The position numbers were made by a program, and so were the translations under genes. From positions 620,001 through 684,000 of the forward strand of contig NZ_BNGS01000003.1 of assembly GCF_014905555.1 (NCBI RefSeq): 64,000 bases of DNA, given 5' to 3'. The stretch is from Streptomyces sp. Y2F8-2 (GTDB lineage: Bacteria; Actinomycetota; Actinomycetes; Streptomycetales; Streptomycetaceae). The notes under the pieces were generated by a model. It was not told the DNA's origin. It did not search any database and saw only the letters and a program-made list of their open reading frames with translations. Every line of letters begins with the position of its first letter. Positions within the stretch are counted from its first letter, which is position 1. Shown here piece after piece: positions 8,806-17,297 of this stretch.

Positions 8806-9416
8806 GCCGTGCGATCAAGGTCCTGCTCGCCGAGGACCAGTCGATGGTCCGCGAGGCGCTGGCCGCGCTGCTGGGTCTGGAGGAGGACATCGAGGTCGTC
8901 GCCCAGGTCGCCCGCGGCGACGAGGTACTGGCGGCGGCGCGCGCTCATGAGGTGGACGTGGCGCTGCTGGACATCGAGATGCCCGGCGCCACCGGGATCG
9001 AGGCGGCGGCCCAGCTGCAGCGCGAGCTGCCGGCACTGAAGGTGGTCGTGCTGACGACCTTCGGCCGCCCCGGCTATCTGCGCTCCGCGATGGAGGCGGG
9101 CGCCGCCGCGTTCCTGGTGAAGGACGCCCCGGCCTCCCAACTCGCCGCGGCGGTACGGAAGGTGCTCGCCGGGGAACGGGTCATCGACCCCACGCTCGCG
9201 GCGGCCGCCCTGGCCGACGGCGCCAACCCGCTGACGGAGCGCGAACGGGAGATCCTGCGCGCCGCGGCGAACGGCGCGACGAACGCCGAGCTGGCGGCGG
9301 CGCTGCACCTTTCCCAGGGGACGGTCCGGAACTACCTGTCCACCGCCATACAGAAACTGGCGGTGAGGAACAGGGCGGAAGCCGTACGGATGGCTCGTGA
9401 GAAGGGCTGGCTGTAG
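8802..9416 (+). CDS. NarL/LuxR-family response regulator (DesR-like)
   Basis: A 204-residue protein with a receiver domain (phosphoacceptor Asp57 in ALLDIEMPG; acidic pocket AEDQS; conserved Lys in LVKDAP) and a C-terminal LuxR-type helix-turn-helix (NPLTEREREILRAAANGATNAELA...LSQGTVRNYLS). It overlaps the kinase by 4 nt, so the pair is co-translated. The likely role is autoregulation of the four-gene operon; the perfect palindrome at 5881-5896 is the obvious candidate site. It converges with the next gene, whose stop is only about 10 bp away. Confidence 0.92.
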   Translation: MSRAIKVLLAEDQSMVREALAALLGLEEDIEVVAQVARGDEVLAAARAHEVDVALLDIEMPGATGIEAAAQLQRELPALKVVVLTTFGRPGYLRSAMEAGAAAFLVKDAPASQLAAAVRKVLAGERVIDPTLAAAALADGANPLTEREREILRAAANGATNAELAAALHLSQGTVRNYLSTAIQKLAVRNRAEAVRMAREKGWL

Positions 9417-9426
9417 CGGTCCCTCT

Positions 9427-10278
9427 TCAGTTCAGCATGGCTCGTGCGGCCCGAGCCTGCCCCCGCACACGCTCCGCAGCCGCGTCGTCAACGGCGGAAA
9501 CGACGTCGGCGTACGCATCGAGCTCCGCGGCCCCCCGCAAGAACTCCCCGCGCCCCACCAGAAGCTGCGCGTGCTCGTACCGCAACCGCGCCGGATGCGA
9601 CGGCACCAGCAACGACAACTCCACCGCCCACAGGGCGACATCCGACCGCTCGGGCCGAGCCGCGGCCCACGCCCGGATGTTGTTCAACACCCGCAGTACG
9701 ACGTCCAGCGGATCGGCAGGGGTGAGCATCGAAGGATCAAGCGGCGCCCCCGTGGCTCCGGCGACCAGCATCTCGGCGTCACCCCCGGTCAGCACCCGGC
9801 CGCCGTCGAACGGATCGGCCAGCACCTGCTCGTCCGGCGGACCGAACCCCACGACGAAGTGCCCGGGCAGTGCGACCCCGTACACCGGCGCCCCCGCCCG
9901 CCGCGCCACCTCGATCCACACCACCGAGAGCAGGATCGGCAGCCCGCGCCGCCGCCGCAGCACCGCGTGCAGCAACGACGACTCCAGTCGCTCGTAGTCC
10001 GCGGCAGAGCCGCGGAACCCGCAGCGGTCCCCGAGGACGTCCGCCACCGCCACGGCCCAGGCCCGCGGCCCGTCCGGCCGGAACGCCACCAGCCCGGCCA
10101 GCCGGTCCATCTCGATCTGCGCGGCGTCGATCCCGGCCTCGTCCAGCTCCCCGTCCGCCGCCGCGGCCACGAGCAGGCACAGTGTCGCGAGATCGGGCCG
10201 CTCGGACCGCGCCTCCTCGCCGAACCGCCGCCGCACCTCGGCGGCCCGCTCCGGCTCCGGGGGACGGGGGCCACGCAT
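9427..10278 (-). CDS. SirB1/transglutaminase-like family protein
   Basis: A 283-residue product with the SirB1 core: RRRGLPILLSVVWIEVARRAGAPVYGVALPGHFVVGFG, in which the GHF segment corresponds to the transglutaminase-like fold, and a downstream TPR-like helical tail (PARLRYEHAQLLVGRGEFLRGAAELDAYADVV). The expected catalytic Cys is not evident, as in many SirB1 proteins. ATG 10278 is preferred (GAGGT 5 nt upstream); in-frame GTGs lie nearer the GNAT stop at 10296. It is translated just behind the acetyltransferase and is probably co-transcribed with it. The biological role of SirB1 proteins is unsettled. Confidence 0.8.
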   Translation of the reverse strand: MRGPRPPEPERAAEVRRRFGEEARSERPDLATLCLLVAAAADGELDEAGIDAAQIEMDRLAGLVAFRPDGPRAWAVAVADVLGDRCGFRGSAADYERLESSLLHAVLRRRRGLPILLSVVWIEVARRAGAPVYGVALPGHFVVGFGPPDEQVLADPFDGGRVLTGGDAEMLVAGATGAPLDPSMLTPADPLDVVLRVLNNIRAWAAARPERSDVALWAVELSLLVPSHPARLRYEHAQLLVGRGEFLRGAAELDAYADVVSAVDDAAAERVRGQARAARAMLN

Positions 10279-10295
10279 CACAACCTCGAACCCTC

Positions 10296-11378
10296 TCACG
10301 CCACCGGTCCGCGGGAGCCTTCCGGCTCCCGGTAGTGGTGATATGCATGATGCGCCCCGAAACCCAGTCCCGCGTACAGGGTCCGCGCACCCTCGTTGTC
10401 CGTCTCCACCTGGAGCCAGGCCGCCGAGGCGCCCTCGTCCAGGGCCTGCCGGGCGAGCGCCGCCATCACGGCGGTGGCCAGACCCCGCCGGCGCTGCTCC
10501 GGGTCGACCTCGACCGCCGCGAAACCGGCCCACCGCCCGTCCACCACGCACCGCCCGATCGCCGCCGGAGGGGCACCCGGAGCCCCCGGCACCGTCGCGA
10601 ACCACACCGACGGGCCGCCCCCAGTCTCGGTTTCTCCCCCACTCTCGACTTCGCTCGGGAGGGGGGACCCTGAGCGGGGGGACCCCCCTCCCAGCACCTT
10701 CAGGGCCACCTCGCTCAGCCCCTTGCGCTGGTAGCGAGCGAGCCACGCCTCGTCGACCGTGCGGGACAGCTGCACCCCGGGCGCCTCGCGGTCCGCGAGC
10801 GGCGCCAGGGAGCCGGTCCACAGCTCGGCGGTCACCTCCCGCGTCCAGCCACGCGCTTCGAGCTCCGCGCACAGCAGCTCCTGCGTGCCCTCCGCTCCGG
10901 TCGCGAGCTGTATGTAGGCGGGCAGGCCACGGTCCGCGTACCAGCGCCGTACGGCCGTCAGCGCCTCGTCCAGCGGCAGCCCGGGGTCGCCGAGGGGCAG
11001 CGCCGAGTTGGCCCGCCGCGTGAACCCGGCGGCCGCGCGCAGCTCCCACTCACCGAGCCGCTCCCGCTCCACCGGCTGCCAGGCCCGGGCGGCGATCCGC
11101 ACGAGCTCCTCGTAGGACGCCGCGGGACCCCTGCGACGCGCCGGAGCGGCGGGGACGACCTTGCCCGCGACCAGCGACGATTCCGCGATCCGGACGCTTT
11201 GGCCGTCCCGCCGTGTGATCAGCAGCACACCTTGATCCCATGATGTGAGAACTCCGACCGTGTCGGTGAACTTCTCACCCTCGGCGGCATGTTCGTTCCA
11301 CCGCCGTACGGAGACGCGTTTTCCCACGTCAGCAGCGGTGATGCGGATCTCGAGCCGTCCGCCCGCAGAGATTTCCAC
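10296..11378 (-). CDS. two-domain GNAT family N-acetyltransferase with repeat-encoded insertion
   Basis: A 360-residue protein. Residues 1-75 form a small basic beta-rich domain (RLEIRITAADVGKRVSVRR...GVLLITRRDGQSVRI) typical of the N-terminus of this actinobacterial family. The rest is a tandem GNAT arrangement; the C-terminal copy has the acetyl-CoA loop EVDPEQRRRGLATAVM and the C-terminal motif TLYAGLGFGAHHAYHHYREP. Residues of about 230-253 (SPRSGSPLPSEVESGGETET and flanking glycines) are encoded by an interspersed palindromic repeat (10630-10690) between the two halves, yet the frame stays open. The substrate is unknown; amino-group or protein acetylation is inferred from the family. Confidence 0.85.
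   Translation of the reverse strand: MEISAGGRLEIRITAADVGKRVSVRRWNEHAAEGEKFTDTVGVLTSWDQGVLLITRRDGQSVRIAESSLVAGKVVPAAPARRRGPAASYEELVRIAARAWQPVERERLGEWELRAAAGFTRRANSALPLGDPGLPLDEALTAVRRWYADRGLPAYIQLATGAEGTQELLCAELEARGWTREVTAELWTGSLAPLADREAPGVQLSRTVDEAWLARYQRKGLSEVALKVLGGGSPRSGSPLPSEVESGGETETGGGPSVWFATVPGAPGAPPAAIGRCVVDGRWAGFAAVEVDPEQRRRGLATAVMAALARQALDEGASAAWLQVETDNEGARTLYAGLGFGAHHAYHHYREPEGSRGPVA
10630..10690. repeat. interspersed palindromic repeat inserted in frame in the GNAT gene
   Basis: The sequence has the same CTCTCG-A/G-CTTCGCTCG core and GGGGGGACCC flank as the intergenic copy at 3412-3461. Here it adds roughly 20-25 Gly/Ser/Glu-rich residues between the two acetyltransferase halves without breaking the frame. 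It looks like a mobile or amplified small repeat that landed in a tolerant linker. Confidence 0.65.
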
Positions 11379-11518
11379 AGGTCAGTTCACCCCTCCTGTT
11401 CGGATCATGCCCCGGAACGGAGATACTAGGTGCGGGCATCGACGACGCCGCGCTCCCGCGCGCCAGGCGGCGGAGCCTGAGGAGGCCCGCCAGCGCCCTA
11501 CCGAGGAGGAACGACAGC

Positions 11519-11839
11519 GTGACCTACGTCATCGCAGAGCCTTGTGTCGACGTCAAGGACAAGGCGTGCATCGAGGAGTGCCCGGTCGACTGCATCTACG
11601 AGGGCCAGCGGTCCTTGTACATCCACCCGGACGAATGCGTCGACTGTGGGGCCTGTGAACCGGTCTGCCCGGTCGAGGCGATCTTCTACGAGGACGACAC
11701 TCCCGAGGAGTGGAAGGACTACTACAAGGCGAACGTCGAGTTCTTCGACGAGCTCGGCTCGCCCGGTGGCGCCAGCAAGCTGGGGCTGATCGAGCGCGAC
11801 CACCCCTTCATCGCGGCGCTGCCCCCGATGAATCAGTAA
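11519..11839 (+). CDS. fdxA: 7Fe/8Fe ferredoxin
   Basis: A 106-residue FdxA/FdxC-type ferredoxin. The N-terminal cluster ligands lie in CVDVKDKACIEECPVDC (spacing of the 3Fe-4S/4Fe-4S seven-iron type) and the second set is CVDCGACEPVCPVEAI. GTG start with a strong GAGGAGGAACG Shine-Dalgarno. It is a low-potential electron carrier for cytochromes P450, reductases or oxidoreductases. It lies 125 bp upstream of the dapC-like aminotransferase, the same order as fdxC and its neighbouring aminotransferase in mycobacteria. It is probably highly expressed. Confidence 0.93.
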   Translation: MTYVIAEPCVDVKDKACIEECPVDCIYEGQRSLYIHPDECVDCGACEPVCPVEAIFYEDDTPEEWKDYYKANVEFFDELGSPGGASKLGLIERDHPFIAALPPMNQ

Positions 11840-11964
11840 GCGGCCCGGAGGCCGATTGTTCCGGTCCCGTGCGGTGCCCGCCGGGCGCCGCACGGGACCG
11901 AGGCGTTCGGCGACCCTGCGCTCGCACAGGGCGCCTCGCCGTAGCAGAAAGTGAGCCCGATCCC

Positions 11965-13059
11965 GTGTCCGCAGTCTCCGAGCGTCTTCCGACCTTCCCC
12001 TGGGACAAGCTGGAGCCGTACAAGAAGACGGCCGCCGCGCACCCGGACGGGATCGTCGACCTGTCCGTCGGCACGCCGGTCGACCCGGTCCCCGACCTGA
12101 TCCAGAAGGCGCTGGTCGCGGCGGCGGACTCCCCGGGCTACCCGACGGTCTGGGGCACGCCCGAGCTGCGGGACGCGATCACGGGCTGGGTGGAGCGCCG
12201 CCTCGGCGCCCGCGACGTCACCCACCGGCACGTCCTGCCGATCGTCGGCTCCAAGGAGCTCGTCGCCTGGCTCCCGACCCAGCTCGGGCTCGGCCCCGGC
12301 GACAAGGTCGCCTACCCGCGCCTGGCCTACCCGACGTACGAGGTCGGCGCGCGCCTGGCCCGCGCGGACCACGTGGCCTACGACGACCCGACGGAGCTGG
12401 ACCCCAGGAACCTCAGGCTCCTCTGGCTCAACTCCCCGTCGAACCCGACGGGCAAGGTGCTGGGCAAGGAGGAGCTGACGAGGATCGTCGCCTGGGCCCG
12501 AGAGCACGGCGTACTGCTGTTCTCCGACGAGTGCTACATCGAGCTGGGCTGGGAGTCCGACCCCGTCTCGGTCCTCCACCCGGAGGTGAACGGCGGCTCG
12601 TACGACGGCATCGTGTCGGTGCACTCCCTCTCCAAGCGCTCGAACCTGGCGGGCTACCGCGCGGCCTTCCTCGCCGGTGACCCCGCGGTCCTCGGCCCGC
12701 TCCTGGAGATCCGCAAGCACGGCGGCATGATGACGTCGGCGCCGACACAGGCCGCCGTGGTGGCCGCGCTGGGCGACGACACGCACGTCCGCGAACAGCG
12801 CGAGCGGTACGCGGCCCGGCGCACGGCCCTGCGCGCCGCCCTCCTCGAGCACGGCTTCCGGATCGAGCACAGCGAGGCGAGCCTGTACCTGTGGGCGACC
12901 CGCGACGAGTCCTGCTGGCAGACGGTGGCCCACCTGGCCGACCTGGGCATCCTGGTGGCGCCGGGCGACTTCTACGGCGAGGCGGGCGAGAAGTTCGTAC
13001 GGGTGGCCCTGACGGCGACGGACGAGAGGGTGCGGGCGGCGGTGGAGCGCCTCGGCTGA
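11965..13059 (+). CDS. dapC: succinyldiaminopimelate aminotransferase
   Basis: A 364-residue fold-type I PLP aminotransferase. Conserved elements include NSPSNPTGKVL (phosphate/substrate), FSDECYIELGW (the PLP-interacting Asp) and SLSKRSNLAGYRAAF, with the Schiff-base lysine in SLSKRS. The N-terminus (FPWDKLEPYKKTAAAHPDGIVDLSVGTPVDPVP) matches the actinobacterial DapC type, which makes N-succinyl-LL-diaminopimelate in lysine and peptidoglycan synthesis. dapE follows about 2 kb downstream, supporting the assignment. GTG 11965 is chosen from alignment to the family N-terminus; the Shine-Dalgarno (GAAAGTGAG) is moderate. A strong terminator follows. Confidence 0.88.
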   Translation: MSAVSERLPTFPWDKLEPYKKTAAAHPDGIVDLSVGTPVDPVPDLIQKALVAAADSPGYPTVWGTPELRDAITGWVERRLGARDVTHRHVLPIVGSKELVAWLPTQLGLGPGDKVAYPRLAYPTYEVGARLARADHVAYDDPTELDPRNLRLLWLNSPSNPTGKVLGKEELTRIVAWAREHGVLLFSDECYIELGWESDPVSVLHPEVNGGSYDGIVSVHSLSKRSNLAGYRAAFLAGDPAVLGPLLEIRKHGGMMTSAPTQAAVVAALGDDTHVREQRERYAARRTALRAALLEHGFRIEHSEASLYLWATRDESCWQTVAHLADLGILVAPGDFYGEAGEKFVRVALTATDERVRAAVERLG

Positions 13060-13139
13060 CGGCGGCTGCTTTCGAGGCGGCTGTCAGCCACCGGGCAGCA
13101 TTCCGGCCAAGCTCAGCTGCAACATCAGCTGCAACAGAC

Positions 13140-13173
13140 GGAGGGTCCAGGGAAACGCTTCCCTGGACCCTCC
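13140..13173. terminator. bidirectional terminator between dapC and convergent gene
   Basis: Perfect 15-bp stem (GGAGGGTCCAGGGAA, 13140-13154), loop ACGC, right arm 13159-13173. It sits between the ends of two convergent genes and can serve both. Confidence 0.85.
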
Positions 13174-13191
13174 GCGCAATAGGACCCGGCG

Positions 13192-13626
13192 TCAGCCGCC
13201 CAGCGGCAGCCCCTTCGGCAGCCCGCCCTTGGTCGCGCCCCCGAGCAGCCCGCCGGCCTGCCCCGCCGCGTCCCCGGCCGCCTTCTGCGCAACCGGAGCC
13301 GCCGTCCCGACGACCTTTCCGCCGGTCCGGCTCACCGCCGGCACCGCCTTCCTGGCCGCCTGGCTGCCTGCCTTGACCGCGTGGCTGCCGGTGTCACCCG
13401 CGACCCCGGTGACCTGCTGCGCCGCACCGTCGGCCTTCTGGGCCGCGCCGTCGACGGTGGTGCCGACCTGCGCGGTGTCCAGGGCGGTCAGCCCACCGAG
13501 GTTCGGGGTGGCCGGCAGATCGGTCGTCGCCGCGCTGGCGGAGCCGGCCGCACCGACCACGGGCGCCGCTCCCGCCGCGATCAGCAGCGCGGCACGGGCG
13601 ATCCGGTGGGTCAGGGGGAGGGACAT
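13192..13626 (-). CDS. small secreted Ala/Gly-rich protein
   Basis: A 144-residue product with a clear Sec signal peptide (MSLPLTHRIARAALLIAAGAAPVVGAAGSASA, cleavage after ASA) and a mature part of low complexity rich in Ala, Gly, Lys and Thr. It contains recurrent heptad-like VDGAAQKADGAAQQV segments and ends in a Gly/Leu/Pro tail (GGLLGGATKGGLPKGLPLGG). No cysteine or enzymatic motif is present. It resembles a group of short secreted streptomycete proteins of unknown function. The promoter with an overlapping palindrome (13774-13812) lies about 150 bp upstream. Confidence 0.75.
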   Translation of the reverse strand: MSLPLTHRIARAALLIAAGAAPVVGAAGSASAATTDLPATPNLGGLTALDTAQVGTTVDGAAQKADGAAQQVTGVAGDTGSHAVKAGSQAARKAVPAVSRTGGKVVGTAAPVAQKAAGDAAGQAGGLLGGATKGGLPKGLPLGG

Positions 13627-13773
13627 GATGCTCCTTAGACGGGAGAGAACGGTGAAGTGTTCGACTGCGCCCGGGAGTTCAAGCCGATTCGGCTGTTCAT
13701 CGTTCCGGGCTCGGACGCAGTGACTACCGCTCGAAGCCCGCGAAGGTTGCGGTGGGTCAGTGTAAAGAGTTGG

Positions 13774-13812
13774 TAATGCGTCGCATTATCAGGTGGGGAT
13801 GAAATCGGGCAA
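13774..13812 (-). promoter_or_regulatory. promoter with palindromic operator for the secreted-protein gene
   Basis: On the reverse strand, TTGCCC (13812-13807) and GATAAT (13790-13785) are 16 bp apart. The -10 hexamer overlaps a perfect 7+1+7 palindrome, TAATGCG-T-CGCATTA (13774-13788). The start codon is at 13626. This is a typical arrangement for repressor occlusion of the -10 region. The remainder of the 342-bp gap holds only the terminator at 13892-13925. Confidence 0.55.
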
Positions 13813-13891
13813 ACGCCAACCGACCCGAAAGCCTGCCGAATCCTTACAGCTCTTTGTTCACAAGGGGCCCGGAGCATACGTCGAAGGACCC

Positions 13892-13925
13892 GCAAAAAAG
13901 TGCGCGCCCCGTCGACGAGGCGCGC
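13892..13925 (-). terminator. terminator with T tract for the gene at 13969
   Basis: Read on the reverse strand, GCGCGCC pairs with GGCGCGC (13925-13919 and 13908-13902) around a loop and is followed by ACTTTTTTGCG. A genuine T-tract terminator is uncommon in this genome. It lies about 45 bp after the stop at 13969. Confidence 0.75.
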
Positions 13926-13968
13926 CGCGCATTACCCGCAGGAGTGAGAACTCGTACTGCTGCCCGGA

Positions 13969-14928
13969 CTACCCGCCGGTGATGATGCGGACTTCGGTGG
14001 CCGACGCCTTCTCGTCGCCGGAGCCGGTCGTACGCCACTCGCCGGCGTAGCCTCCGCGCGACCACTCGCGGCCCGCGAAGGAGACCCGGGAGATGTGCAG
14101 CGCCGTGGAGTTGGCCACCGCCCAGTGCGCCAGCTCCCAGCCGCGCTCACTGACGGTCCCCGAGGCGGTGGACCTCCTGGGCACCGGAATCGTCACCGCG
14201 TCGTCGGCGGCCCGCGTCGGCGTGCCCGTGGGCGACGGCGACGGGCGCCGGGGGGCCACCTCCGCGCCGGCCGTCTGCAGCACGTCGCGCCCGAAGTCCC
14301 GTACGAGCGCGGCCCGCACCGCGTCGGGGCCCCCGGTCATCGTCGGCGCGGGGCGCCCCTGGCAGGTCAGCGTGCCCGCCGCACGGCCGGTCAGCGCGGC
14401 GGCGAGCAGAATGGCGTCCGGCTCGTGCTTCGCGTACGCCTCCGGATAGCCGCTGCGCTGCACCCGCTGCGCGGCGACCGTGAGCGGCAGACTCGTGTAG
14501 TCCGGCACCTTCGCCAGGTGTTCGTAGAACACGCCCGCCGCGTACGTCGGGTCCATGATCTGCTTCTTGGTGCCCCAGCCCTGCGACGGGCGCTGCTGGA
14601 ACAGGCCGAGGGAATCCCGGTCGCCGTGCTCTATGTTGCGCAGGCCCGACTCCTGCAGGGCGGTCGCGAGCGCGATGGTCACCGCACGCTCCGGCATGCC
14701 GCGCGTGGTGCCGATGGCGGCGATCGTCGCCGCGTTCACCGCCTGCTCCGGAGTGAACTCGTACGAGGCGCCGTCGTCCTTTCCGGAGACGACCCGGCAT
14801 TTCGGCGCTGCCGAACCGGTGAGGTACTGGACGACGAGATAGCCCGCGACGGCGAGCAGGACCACGAAGGCCGCTCCGAAACGGAGGAAGCGGCCACGTC
14901 GCACGGAAGGAGGGGACGGCTCTGACAC
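13969..14928 (-). CDS. membrane-anchored lysozyme/transglycosylase-like protein
   Basis: A 319-residue product starting at GTG 14928 (a TTG lies 9 nt further up; neither has a good Shine-Dalgarno). After a short basic N-terminus comes one TM helix (FLRFGAAFVVLLAVAGYLVVQYL), then an extracytoplasmic domain with ALATALQESGLRNIEHGDRDSLGLFQQRPSQGWGT. The ES dipeptide and the GLFQ segment are reminiscent of lytic transglycosylase-like lysozyme folds. The C-terminal 110 residues hold a Pro/Thr linker and a small domain ending in REWSRGGYAGEWRTTGSGDEKASATEVRIITGG. Peptidoglycan cleavage is inference. It is divergent from dapE. Confidence 0.7.
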   Translation of the reverse strand: MSEPSPPSVRRGRFLRFGAAFVVLLAVAGYLVVQYLTGSAAPKCRVVSGKDDGASYEFTPEQAVNAATIAAIGTTRGMPERAVTIALATALQESGLRNIEHGDRDSLGLFQQRPSQGWGTKKQIMDPTYAAGVFYEHLAKVPDYTSLPLTVAAQRVQRSGYPEAYAKHEPDAILLAAALTGRAAGTLTCQGRPAPTMTGGPDAVRAALVRDFGRDVLQTAGAEVAPRRPSPSPTGTPTRAADDAVTIPVPRRSTASGTVSERGWELAHWAVANSTALHISRVSFAGREWSRGGYAGEWRTTGSGDEKASATEVRIITGG

Positions 14929-15024
14929 GCCGTACAAGGTACTGGAGGTGAACTGCGGGTTGCCCGGCGCTGTGGACAACTCCTGTGGCAGGCCCGCGCG
15001 GTCGGGCGCGCTAGGGTCGAGGAC

Positions 15025-16104
15025 ATGGCCGATACCCCGCTTGACCTCACGCTGGACGCCGCTCGGCTCACCGCGCGGCTCGTCGACTTCCCCTCCGAGA
15101 GCGGCACCGAGAAGCCCCTCGCGGACGCCATCGAGACCGCGCTGCGCGCCCTGCCGCACCTGACGGTCGACCGGTACGGCAACAACGTGGTGGCACGTAC
15201 GGACCTGGGACGTCCGCAGCGCGTCATCCTGGCGGGCCACATCGACACGGTCCCGATCGCGGACAACGTGCCCTCCCGCCTGGACGCGGACGGCGTGCTG
15301 TGGGGCTGCGGCACCTGCGACATGAAGTCGGGCGTCGCCGTTCAGCTCCGCATCGCGGCGACGGTCCCCGAACCCAACCGTGATCTGACGTTCGTCTTCT
15401 ACGACAACGAAGAGGTCGACGCACACCTGAACGGTCTGAAGCATGTGTCCGAGGCCCACCCGGAGTGGCTGCAGGGCGATTTCGCCGTGCTGCTCGAGCC
15501 CTCCGACGGCCGGGTCGAGGGCGGCTGCCAGGGCACGCTGCGGGTGCAGCTGAGGACCAGGGGTGAGCGGGCCCACTCGGCGCGCGGCTGGATGGGCTCG
15601 AACGCGATCCACGCGGCGGCCCCGATCCTGGCCCGCCTGGCGGCCTACGAACCGCGCCACCCGGTGATCGACGGCCTGGAGTACCGGGAGGGCCTGAACG
15701 CGGTCGCCGTCTCCGGCGGGGTGGCCGGGAACGTGATCCCGGACGAATGCGTCGTGACGGTCAACTTCCGGTACGCACCGGACCGCAGCGAGGAGGAGGC
15801 GGTCGCGCACGTCCGTGAGGTGTTCGCCGACTGCGGCGTGGCGGAGTTCGAGGTGGTCGACCAGAGCGGCGGCGCCCTGCCGGGGCTGTCGCACCCGGCC
15901 GCGGCGGCGTTCATCGAGGCGGTCGGGGGCACCCCGATGCCCAAGTACGGCTGGACGGACGTCGCCCGTTTCAGCGCGCTCGGGATCCCGGCGGTCAACT
16001 ACGGTCCCGGCAACCCGCTCTTGGCGCACAAGCGGGACGAGCGGGTGGAGACGGCGAAGGTCCTCACGGCGGAGGAGCGCCTGCGAGCCTGGCTGACGTC
16101 CTGA
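15025..16104 (+). CDS. dapE: succinyl-diaminopimelate desuccinylase
   Basis: A 359-residue M20 family zinc metallohydrolase. It has the dizinc motifs AGHIDTVP (His ligand and Asp), WGCGTCDMKSG (bridging Asp), FYDNEEVDA (catalytic Glu pair) and a C-terminal YGPGNPLLAHKRDE His ligand; the dimerisation lid domain lies around residues 170-290. It converts N-succinyl-LL-DAP to LL-DAP. With dapC in the window it supplies the succinylase branch of lysine/peptidoglycan precursor synthesis. TAGGGT at 15012-15017, 7 nt before the ATG, may give a leaderless or nearly leaderless transcript. Confidence 0.92.
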   Translation: MADTPLDLTLDAARLTARLVDFPSESGTEKPLADAIETALRALPHLTVDRYGNNVVARTDLGRPQRVILAGHIDTVPIADNVPSRLDADGVLWGCGTCDMKSGVAVQLRIAATVPEPNRDLTFVFYDNEEVDAHLNGLKHVSEAHPEWLQGDFAVLLEPSDGRVEGGCQGTLRVQLRTRGERAHSARGWMGSNAIHAAAPILARLAAYEPRHPVIDGLEYREGLNAVAVSGGVAGNVIPDECVVTVNFRYAPDRSEEEAVAHVREVFADCGVAEFEVVDQSGGALPGLSHPAAAAFIEAVGGTPMPKYGWTDVARFSALGIPAVNYGPGNPLLAHKRDERVETAKVLTAEERLRAWLTS

Positions 16105-16217
16105 CCTGCCGCCGGGCGGGGGGACGGTCGCCCGAGTCGGACATGCGCACGTCCCCCCTCCGTAACCCGCGCGGATCTACGCTGGGGTGGAACCACCCCC
16201 GAGCGGAGGGAGCGCAC

Positions 16218-16976
16218 ATGCCTACCGGCAACCCCGAGGGGAAGAAGATTCCGCCGGATGAGCAGCGGCTCGGTCCGGTGCTGCGCAGACGGGGCCAGGT
16301 GACGAGGAGCACCACGGACCAGCGACTGCTGGACGAGCGCGCCCCCACCGACTGGGTCCACACGGACCCGTGGCGCGTGCTGCGCATCCAGTCGGAGTTC
16401 ATCGAGGGTTTCGGCACGCTGGCCGAACTCCCGCCTGCGATCAGCGTGTTCGGCTCGGCGCGGACGCCGGTGGACTCGCCGGAGTACGACGCGGGCGTAC
16501 GACTCGGGCGCGGCCTGGTGGAGGCGGGCTGGGCGGTGATCACCGGTGGCGGCCCGGGCGCGATGGAGGCGGCGAACAAGGGGGCCTGCGAGGCGAAGGG
16601 GATCTCGGTCGGCCTCGGCATCGAGCTGCCGTTCGAGCAGGGGCTGAACCCGTACGTCGACATCGGACTGAACTTCCGCTACTTCTTCGTCCGCAAGATG
16701 ATGTTCGTCAAGTACGCGCAGGGGTTCGTGGTCCTGCCGGGCGGCCTCGGCACGCTGGACGAACTGTTCGAGGCGCTGACCCTGGTCCAGACCCAGAAGG
16801 TGACACGCTTCCCGATCGTGCTGTACGGCACGTCGTACTGGGGCGGCCTGGTCGACTGGCTCAAGAACACCCTGGTCGGCCAGGGCAAGGCCTCGGAGAA
16901 GGATCTGCTCCTGTTCCACCTCACGGACGACGTGGAAGAGGCGGTGGCCCTGGTCTCGAAGGAGGCGGGACGCTAG
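16218..16976 (+). CDS. LOG family protein (TIGR00730 Rossmann-fold nucleotide 5'-monophosphate phosphoribohydrolase)
   Basis: A 252-residue protein with the two LOG signatures, GGGPGAMEAANKGA and PGGLGTLDELFEAL. Family members cleave the N-glycosidic bond of cytokinin riboside monophosphates or other nucleotides; the mycobacterial equivalent (Rv1205) yields free cytokinin bases. Residues 1-70 are an N-terminal extension (KKIPPDEQRLGPVLRRRGQVT) found in actinobacterial copies. ATG 16218 has an ideal GGAGGG Shine-Dalgarno; a longer frame from 16143 lacks one. Position between dapE and folP2 follows the mycobacterial order. The true substrate in this organism is unknown. Confidence 0.85.
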   Translation: MPTGNPEGKKIPPDEQRLGPVLRRRGQVTRSTTDQRLLDERAPTDWVHTDPWRVLRIQSEFIEGFGTLAELPPAISVFGSARTPVDSPEYDAGVRLGRGLVEAGWAVITGGGPGAMEAANKGACEAKGISVGLGIELPFEQGLNPYVDIGLNFRYFFVRKMMFVKYAQGFVVLPGGLGTLDELFEALTLVQTQKVTRFPIVLYGTSYWGGLVDWLKNTLVGQGKASEKDLLLFHLTDDVEEAVALVSKEAGR

Positions 16977-17019
16977 GCGCTGAGCCCGACCCGAGGCGGT
17001 GGCACCACCGGACTCCGGA

Positions 17020-17277
17020 CACGCATCCGGTGCGGGGGTGCCGTACCGGGGGCTTCGCCCCGGGCCCGTTTCGGCCTTCCGCACGAAGGTCACGGGCGCT
17101 CGGGTACGGACCCGGTGCGGGGGCGCTGCCGCCGGGGCTTCCGCCCCGGTCCCCTTTCGGCTCTCGGTGCGAAGGCCGGGGTGCTCGGGTATGCATCCGG
17201 CGCGGAGGTGTCGCCGCCGGAGGCTTCGCCCGGGCCCCTTCGGCCTTCGGCCCGAGGCCGGGGGTGGCTCGGGTGAG
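17020..17277. repeat. degenerate tandem repeat, three units of about 90 bp
   Basis: Three successive units share the order CCGGTGCGGGGG... / GGGGCTTCGCCCC-like hairpin / TTTCGGC-CTTC... / GGGTACGG or GGGTATGC. They begin near 17028, 17117 and 17209 and have diverged by point changes. The intergenic gap 16977-17618 (642 bp) is made of this array plus the two repeat types below; I see no credible gene in it. Confidence 0.6.
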
Positions 17278-17297
17278 TGCGCCGCTGCGGCCCGTCC

